DNA from: Limnoperna fortunei | Lineage: Eukaryota > Mollusca > Bivalvia > Mytilida > Modiolidae | DNA length: 64,000 bases | Direction: 5' to 3' | NCBI GenBank assembly: GCA_944474755.1 | Contig: OX104117.1 | Location: forward strand, 67,571,522-67,635,521 | Shown here: positions 58,777 through 64,000 of the stretch, piece after piece | How positions within the stretch are numbered: the stretch's first letter is position 1 | Layout: each line of letters begins with the position of its first letter | Position numbers and translations under genes: made by a program | Notes under the pieces: model-generated | Seen by the model: the letters and a program-made list of their open reading frames with translations, nothing else | Told to the model about the DNA's origin: nothing | Databases searched by the model: none

Positions 58777-58859
58777 GTCATCCAATCAAAACGCCAGAAA
58801 CAAGAGAGTTGTTATGGAAGCATAACAACGTTCTTGTTTCCGGCGTTCTGATTGGTCAT
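58777..58859. repeat. 83-bp foldback, arms about 40 bp
   Basis: GTCATCCAATCAAAACGCC...GTTGTTATGG pairs with GCATAACAACG...GGCGTTCTGATTGGTCAT across a three-base centre. It lies inside the Tc1 pseudogene. Confidence 0.8.
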
Positions 58860-58917
58860 CTAAAACAATGGAGAGTCTATAGGTTATAGCGATGTGAAAG
58901 TTGTTGGTTTACGGAAG

Positions 58918-59095
58918 AAATAGGTACTTTCATACGTTTTTTTTTTGGAAAGTCCGTGTGATCTTTCACTCGTGATAGAATTTTTTAAGTCTTTTGGCTC
59001 GTTTCGCTGCATTCCACTCGCGAAAAGACATAAAATTTCTATCACTCGTGAAAGATCAACCGGTCTTTCCCAAAAACGTATGAAAGAACCTATTT
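58918..59095. mobile_element. 178-bp foldback MITE in the Tc1 pseudogene
   Basis: The ends AAATAGGTACTTTCATACG and CGTATGAAAGAACCTATTT are inverted. The arms continue through GATCTTTCACTCGTGATAGAA and an AAAGACTTAAAA/TTTTCGCGAGTGG centre. It splits the conserved LNPIEHLWD motif of the transposase. Confidence 0.8.
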
Positions 59096-59909
59096 ATTGG
59101 GTTAAGACCAGGAGATCGTGATGGCCAACGGATCACGTAGACATTATTTTGTTGCTCTAAAAATCTACTGTTACAAGTGCTGTGTGTGGTCGGGCATTGT
59201 CGTGTTGTAAAATTTTTCTTTGAATGTCAATTACGGGCAATAAATGCGACCGTATAATTTTGTCTCTATACTTAACAGCGTTAAGATTGACTTGGATATG
59301 TATCAGCTGTTTGTTCCTGGTGTAAGAAATAGCGGCCCACATCATAATACTACCTCCGCCAAAAGCTGAAAACGTGACTCATCGCTAAACCACACTCTTC
59401 TCCAGTTCTGTAAATTCCATACACGAACGGTAGTACACTATCTAACCCTTTCTCGGCGGTCTCAGTGTTGCTCCGACGTAAGGTCTTTTTGTCCGCAATC
59501 CACGAGAGCGTTACCGATTGCGTACTGTCTGTGGTGATATACTGCACAATCCAGTGACGTTTATAGTTGTTTATGTTGCAGCAATAATCCTGTTCCGTAG
59601 ACGGAATAATCTAATGGTACAGTAACGATAATGCGCCCGAATTGTAAAATGCAGACGCCCTGATCGTAGTCGGTCTGTCGTAGTACCCAGCTGCTGGTAG
59701 CGTCTTTAAAGGCGTGGAATTGTGCTACGATGAACATTGTACGTTTTGGCAACAACATTCTGTGATTCACTGGCCTCGATTCAACCTAAAGCGATATTTC
59801 AGGTAGCAGCATCCAACATTGGCGGCATAGCGTCACCTCATCATAATTTTATTTTACTAATGCAGTCAAGAAAAGAAATAGCGGGGTTTTATACCGATTG
59901 TCTGAGTTT

Positions 59910-59948
59910 AAAAAAATACCCATGATTTGAAATCATGGGTATTTTTTT
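59910..59948. repeat. 39-bp near-perfect palindrome
   Basis: AAAAAAATACCCATGATTT faces its exact complement across a one-base centre. It lies about 80 bp upstream of the Tc1 pseudogene start and could be its collapsed terminus or a separate hairpin. It ends in a T run. Confidence 0.85.
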
Positions 59949-60171
59949 GCACGTGAAAGTCGACCTTGTTTTTAGCAATGCGTAATTCATAGTGTGTTCT
60001 GATTTCGACCACAGTCATTCACGGGTGGTTGAATTTAAATGCTTTAACCCGGAAACCTTCAATCAAGGTGTAATTATGATGTTGTGTATATATATTTGAA
60101 TATTTATAGGTTATTTGTCGCAAAAAATGATTTAAACAATTATTCCGATGTTGCGTTTCTTTTTTGAGTGA

Positions 60172-60345
60172 GTATATATTGCTGCCATACTTATGGACTT
60201 CTCCAAGTCCTTCGATTGCTTACCACACAACTTACTAATTTTAAAAATGAAAGCATATGGTCTGTCTGATTCAGCTTTAAGTCTTGTCACAAGTTATTTG
60301 TCAGAAAGAAAACGGGTGTCAAAATTAATTAATGTCCAGAGCGAT
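60172..60345 (+). pseudogene. LINE RT fragment, palm motif A
   Basis: YIAAILMDFSKSFDCLPHNL is the catalytic motif A block of a non-LTR reverse transcriptase, followed by KMKAYGLSDSAL and SYLSERKRVSKLINVQ. It continues the LINE that broke off at 58445. Only about 35 residues are missing between the two, so the Tc1 region inserted there. Confidence 0.8.
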
Positions 60346-60594
60346 AGATGATGAGGAAAATAGATATTCACATGTGATCACACTCATACATAACATCCCT
60401 TCCTTTCTTTAAAGTAATTAACTTTAATAACTAACGGATTTAAAACATATGATTTTTTTAAGCTCTACGGTTCATTAGAAAAATGATTTCAAGAATTAAA
60501 TGTCATGAAATTTTAAAAATTATTATTCACATACATTCGATTCATTCAAACTAAGTTATAACAAAAAGTTCTTATTCCTCACTCCTAAATAGAT

Positions 60595-61084
60595 GTAGCT
60601 TGACATGTGTTGTGTTCCGGTATCTATTACATTTGTCCATCTCTCGTTAACCTAACTTGTGTCCCTCTTTGGTCACGCACAGCAAATCCCTCGTCCCGTT
60701 TCGAACTAGTCTTGTGCTGATCTCGGCGCATAATTAAAACTTTCTGCACCAGTACGATATTTGACGAACGTTCCTGCATGTTTATCCGCGTTTCTGTTTA
60801 TTCTTGTTGCCTGTACCGGTCACGCATTTTATTTTCTTTAGCCTTGACTCATAATGTGGCAATTTGTTTCGCATTTTTCTTCCGTACAAACGTTCTGCGG
60901 GTGCGATGCCCGTAGTGCAGTATGGATTTGTTCGATAAGCCAACACAAATTTGTATAGTTCATTTCTCCAATTTGTGCGCGTGATCTTTGATGTTTTCAT
61001 GAATTAAGATAATGTCTTATTGAAATTTTCGGTAAGCCTATTTGCCTGCGGCCAGTACGACTTGTTCGTTTGTGTCGTTGAGTA
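60595..61084 (-). pseudogene. Ty3/Gypsy integrase fragment inserted in the LINE
   Basis: Read downward from about 61080: SYWPQANRLTEN (family Y-x-P-Q-x-N-G with the catalytic Glu region), a stop, then NWRNELYKFVLAYRTNPYCT, TGIAPAERLYGRKMRNKLP, and after further stops a C-terminal block with YRNTTHVK. This is the end of an integrase from a Ty3/Gypsy polyprotein. No LTRs are visible, so only a fragment was carried in. Confidence 0.75.
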
Positions 61085-61600
61085 AATTTTAGTGCGTGGA
61101 AAAAATATCTGTAAAGGAGTACCATAAGGTTTTATTCTTAGACCTGTTATTTGCAATATTTTTATTAATGGTTTTTCTTTATCAGAGTGTAATGTATAAC
61201 AATGCAGACGACAATACATAGTCACACGCAGACACTAACTTGGTTGTGCAAATTTTGGAAAAGGAAAGTTCATTACTTATAAATTGGTTCTCCAACAACC
61301 AAATGAAAGCAAACCCGGATAAATTTCAGGCATTGCCTATTGATCCCAAAACCTTCTTGAAACTTCACGCTGAATTTAAATGGAACATCTATATCATTCG
61401 AAAAAGAAGTCAAACTTCTGGGTGTGACAATTGATTGCCAGCTAAGATTTAATGCACACATTTGACACATCTTTGGAAGAAAAGCATCTCCACATTTAAA
61501 TGTTTTAAAATGTACAAGTAATAATTTAACAATTAATACATACGTTACTACGGTTCATTTTTTAAAATGTGTGTCTTTATATCCACGCAGATGCTTATAT
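61085..61600 (+). pseudogene. LINE RT fragment, motifs B-C and thumb
   Basis: GVP*GFILRPVICNIFING is the GVPQGS-type motif B block with a stop in place of Gln. After a frameshift comes YNNADDNT (the YADD box, Y to N), then LINWFSNNQMKANPDKFQ, then in another frame VKLLGVTIDCQLRFNAHI. It is the third piece of the same + strand LINE (57180, 60172). Confidence 0.8.
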
Positions 61601-62114
61601 TTGTCATTCTTATTATTTATCTTGTCTTTTTAATTGCAAACTACTACTGAAAGCTTGATACGTATTGCATTGACCCAAATCCAGAGTTTGAATTTTTGTC
61701 ATTAGAGAGTTACATATTATGCCTATTGGACATTACTATACACCAATATTTAAATTAAATATTGTTGATACACAGAAAGAATAAAAGGTTCACGGGATCT
61801 AGATATGTGATGAAAATAACGAAGGGCTGTTTTTCCTCTTTTTTCAGAATATATAAATTTCTTCACCACGTCTTCTCATGGGGGATAATGATGAACTAGC
61901 GGGATGCCAGGGAAATATAACACGGCCATCAATAGCAGACACCGTGTTTAAAGGCTTCCACATACATACTTAGTTTAATACATCTAACAAATAACGTCAG
62001 TATTGTAGTTGATACATAAGTCGAATTTTTGGCCTTTTTTTCAATTGTTTGATTTTGTCGTTTGTAAACATGTTCTGGTCCTTTAATAAAATAGCTAAAA
62101 TACCGTCAAAAGAA
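61601..62114. other. No recognisable feature
   Basis: AT-rich sequence between retroelement remnants. No conserved frame was found. Confidence 0.5.
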
Positions 62115-62640
62115 CGTTACACATTTGACAAAAATGAAACCATTGGATAAATTACATAAGTCCGTCATTACTTCGTTGAATATTCATTACGACAAAGAGT
62201 TGAAAACCTACCATATTTATATTGGATTCCAACTTTAAATAAAAATCCTTACAAGGAAAGGTACATCTCAGGCTTATCTACCTGCTCTAGCAAACAGTTA
62301 TCAAAACGGTTGACTAAGATATTGTCTGCGGTGAAAGAATGACATAAAAATGCAACTGCCCGAGTACTATGACGTTGTGTTACTATTTAATACTATGACG
62401 TTACAGTTACTTATCGCTATTTTGCTTGGGATATCAGCTATACAATACTGGTGAATCGAAACCGTAATCTCATCGATAATAGATTTACAAACGATTTTAT
62501 AGTTGACGCCATAAAATTAATTTTAGAAGATAACACGTTTTTTTTTCAACCGCGAATATAACAAACATATCAAAGGAACGGTAATGGGCACAAAAGTTGC
62601 ACCATAATCCGCTATATATGTTCGTGGCTACGTTTATACA
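62115..62640 (+). pseudogene. Penelope-like reverse transcriptase fragment
   Basis: LPYLYWIPTLNKNPYKERYI (about 62208), then SGLSTCSSKQLSKRLTKIL, then after a break FTNDFIVDAIKLILEDN (about 62490) and HIKGTVMGTKVAP (about 62560). The order and the G-T-x-MGTK-x-AP motif match the RT of Penelope-like and related invertebrate elements. Internal stops and deletions disable it. Confidence 0.6.
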
Positions 62641-63069
62641 AGAACTATTCTGATTGGTAGAGATTATGTCACACGCAATCTGATAGGCTAAAACTCTATT
62701 GAATTTCGAATTTCGATTATCTAATCTCGACTCAAATGAGCCTTCTGGGCTTTCGTAGAAACAAGCTGAGAAGCTTTTACAAATCCAGTTTATGAGATGT
62801 AAAGTTACATGCCATGATAGGTTTTATCAATTATATTATGAAGATTTGATGAAAGAACGAAATAGATTGGAGAAATATATGTGATAGGAAAAGAGCATAA
62901 AAGGGAAAAAGGAAAAGGTTAATGAAATGTGTTTAATATATATGCATCTACAAAAGTGAACGTTTTAGAATATAAGATTGCATTAAAAAAAACTTCAGTA
63001 TTCTGTTACATCGCTAGACCATCTGACCCATATACAGGAAGTGGTTTAAGTCAAATTGTAAGTGAACAT
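62641..63069. other. No recognisable feature
   Basis: AT- and purine-rich sequence (for example AAAAGGGAAAAAGGAAAAGG near 62900). No conserved frame was found. Confidence 0.5.
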
Positions 63070-63920
63070 TTAAAGTATGATTATTGTCCTTCGACGAAGA
63101 TCTGAATATTTATGACAATAAAGTAGGAAAACGCTGTTTGACTCTATCTGTCCGCATGTCCAATATGTACTGTCAACCAGACTGCGACTGAATGGATGCT
63201 CATTCAGACAGCTGCTATGCATGTGTATTCTGGCATGCAAGTTTTGACCCATCCTACTACTACTACCTTCATTGTAAAATAATGGGCGTTTTTCAGTTCG
63301 AGCTCCGATATGTATCTTGAATATGTTTAACGATCTCCAATTCCAAATTTCTATCAGCAGGTTATTCCACAATTTAATAGCTGACGGCAGGAAATAATTC
63401 GAATATAAAGACATCTTAGAACGAATATCATTAATATTCTTGGAGTGGTATGTGAAATGCCGATGAAGGTGAGACCTGATATTTGGTAATAAATTACTCA
63501 ATATTTGATATATTATTAGGACTACTCAATAATTCGAAAGATGATCATTCGAGTCGTCTATTTCAGTTTGAGTAACAAAATAACTATTAAACACGTTTAT
63601 TAATGAGTGTACTCCGCTCAGGAACATATAAATCAACCCATAGCTCCGCATTGCCGTTTTTATCATACCTGAAATTTGTTTGCATCTATGCCACCATGAT
63701 TATTTGACGAGGTACTCTGTTTTTAAATTTATTAACAAGCCGCTCTCGATAGTTTTTTTCTGATTTTGACGTCACCATATTACGTATTTGTCGAAATTTT
63801 GCTCAACTGCCAAATCATTCTCTTCATTGGCACGACATGCTTTCCAATAGAGTCGCCTCTTTTTTCTAAAAAGTTTCCTAATACCATTTGTAAGCCTTCT
63901 CGGGACATCTTCCATTGAAT
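63070..63920 (-). pseudogene. Second LINE, minus strand, internally deleted
   Basis: From about 63920 downward: IRKLFRKKRRLYWKAC, the basic linker before the RT of many invertebrate LINEs. Then, from 63501, a 143-residue open frame with FLPSAIKLWNNL and SLNIFKIHI (end of ORF2), NLHARIHMHSSCLNEHPFSR, and WTCGQIESNSVFLLYCHKYS, a C-x-C/H-type C-terminal zinc motif. The RT palm between them is absent. The longer open C-terminal frame suggests it is younger than the + strand LINE. Confidence 0.7.
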
Positions 63921-64000
63921 TATTTTGATATAATTAAAAATTTTCATTTTTACTTCCCAGTCTGCAATTAAATGTATTACAAACGTAAAAAACTGACATT

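Larger units (their letters stand above)
58497..59828 (-). pseudogene. Tc1-type transposase pseudogene inserted in the LINE
   Basis: Read from 59828 downward it opens MPPMLDAAT and continues with ESQNVVAKTYNVHRSTI (helix-turn-helix), TDRLRSGRL, then MMWAAISYTRNKQ, then DNARPHTALVTVDF with the second catalytic Asp, RWPSRSPGLNPI, DRRVRKRQPPPQNLQQLEQA and MPRRVRAA. Many stops and shifts break it. Two foldback elements lie within it (58777-58859, 58918-59095); the second sits directly after LNPI and removes the region of the catalytic Glu. Confidence 0.8.

Overview
This is eukaryotic DNA: AT-rich, with intron-rich genes and many nested transposons. The repeats point to a bivalve-like mollusc. They include tRNA-derived SINEs, elements with 146-bp or 161-bp internal tandem arrays and an ACGG microsatellite (as in the 'pearl'/Helitron-like elements of bivalves), and foldback elements. 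The species cannot be named from the sequence alone.

Two host genes lie tail to tail. On the + strand, 4124-31890 carries 29 coding exons of a BAIAP3/UNC13D-type priming factor (C2A - MUN - C2B). All 29 exons join in one open frame of 1097 residues; the 5' end is missing. On the - strand, 55637-37329 carries a complete four-exon TARDBP (TDP-43) gene of 426 residues with N-terminal domain, NLS, RRM1, RRM2, an unusual Arg/Asp-rich segment and a Gly-rich tail. The stretch between them (about 31.9-37.3 kb) holds 3' UTRs and little else.

The introns host mobile DNA. The BAIAP3-like gene contains a Tc1 element (6.6-8.2 kb) with a MITE nested in it, a PIF/Harbinger remnant, a 337-bp MITE, several copies of one SINE, and a tandem-repeat element (17.0-18.3 kb). 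TARDBP intron 3 contains the best find: a 4566-bp Kolobok-type transposon (39432-43997) flanked by TTAA. It has two apparently intact, spliced, convergent genes: a 774-residue THAP-domain transposase (+) and a 191-residue protein (-) that resembles the cytoplasmic zinc 'ballast' domain of the P2X7 receptor. The other TARDBP introns hold two Helitron-like host repeats, each split by a different tandem-array element, two non-autonomous elements with CAGGG termini and 5-bp target duplications, and an element whose roughly 200-bp inverted ends are built from short C-rich subrepeats.

From 57 to 64 kb, upstream of TARDBP, the window is a graveyard of nested retroelements and DNA transposons. A + strand LINE is broken by a MITE, a Tc1 pseudogene (itself carrying foldback elements) and a Ty3/Gypsy integrase fragment. 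It is followed by a Penelope-like reverse transcriptase fragment and a second, internally deleted LINE on the - strand. No rRNA gene, CRISPR array or functional tRNA gene was seen.
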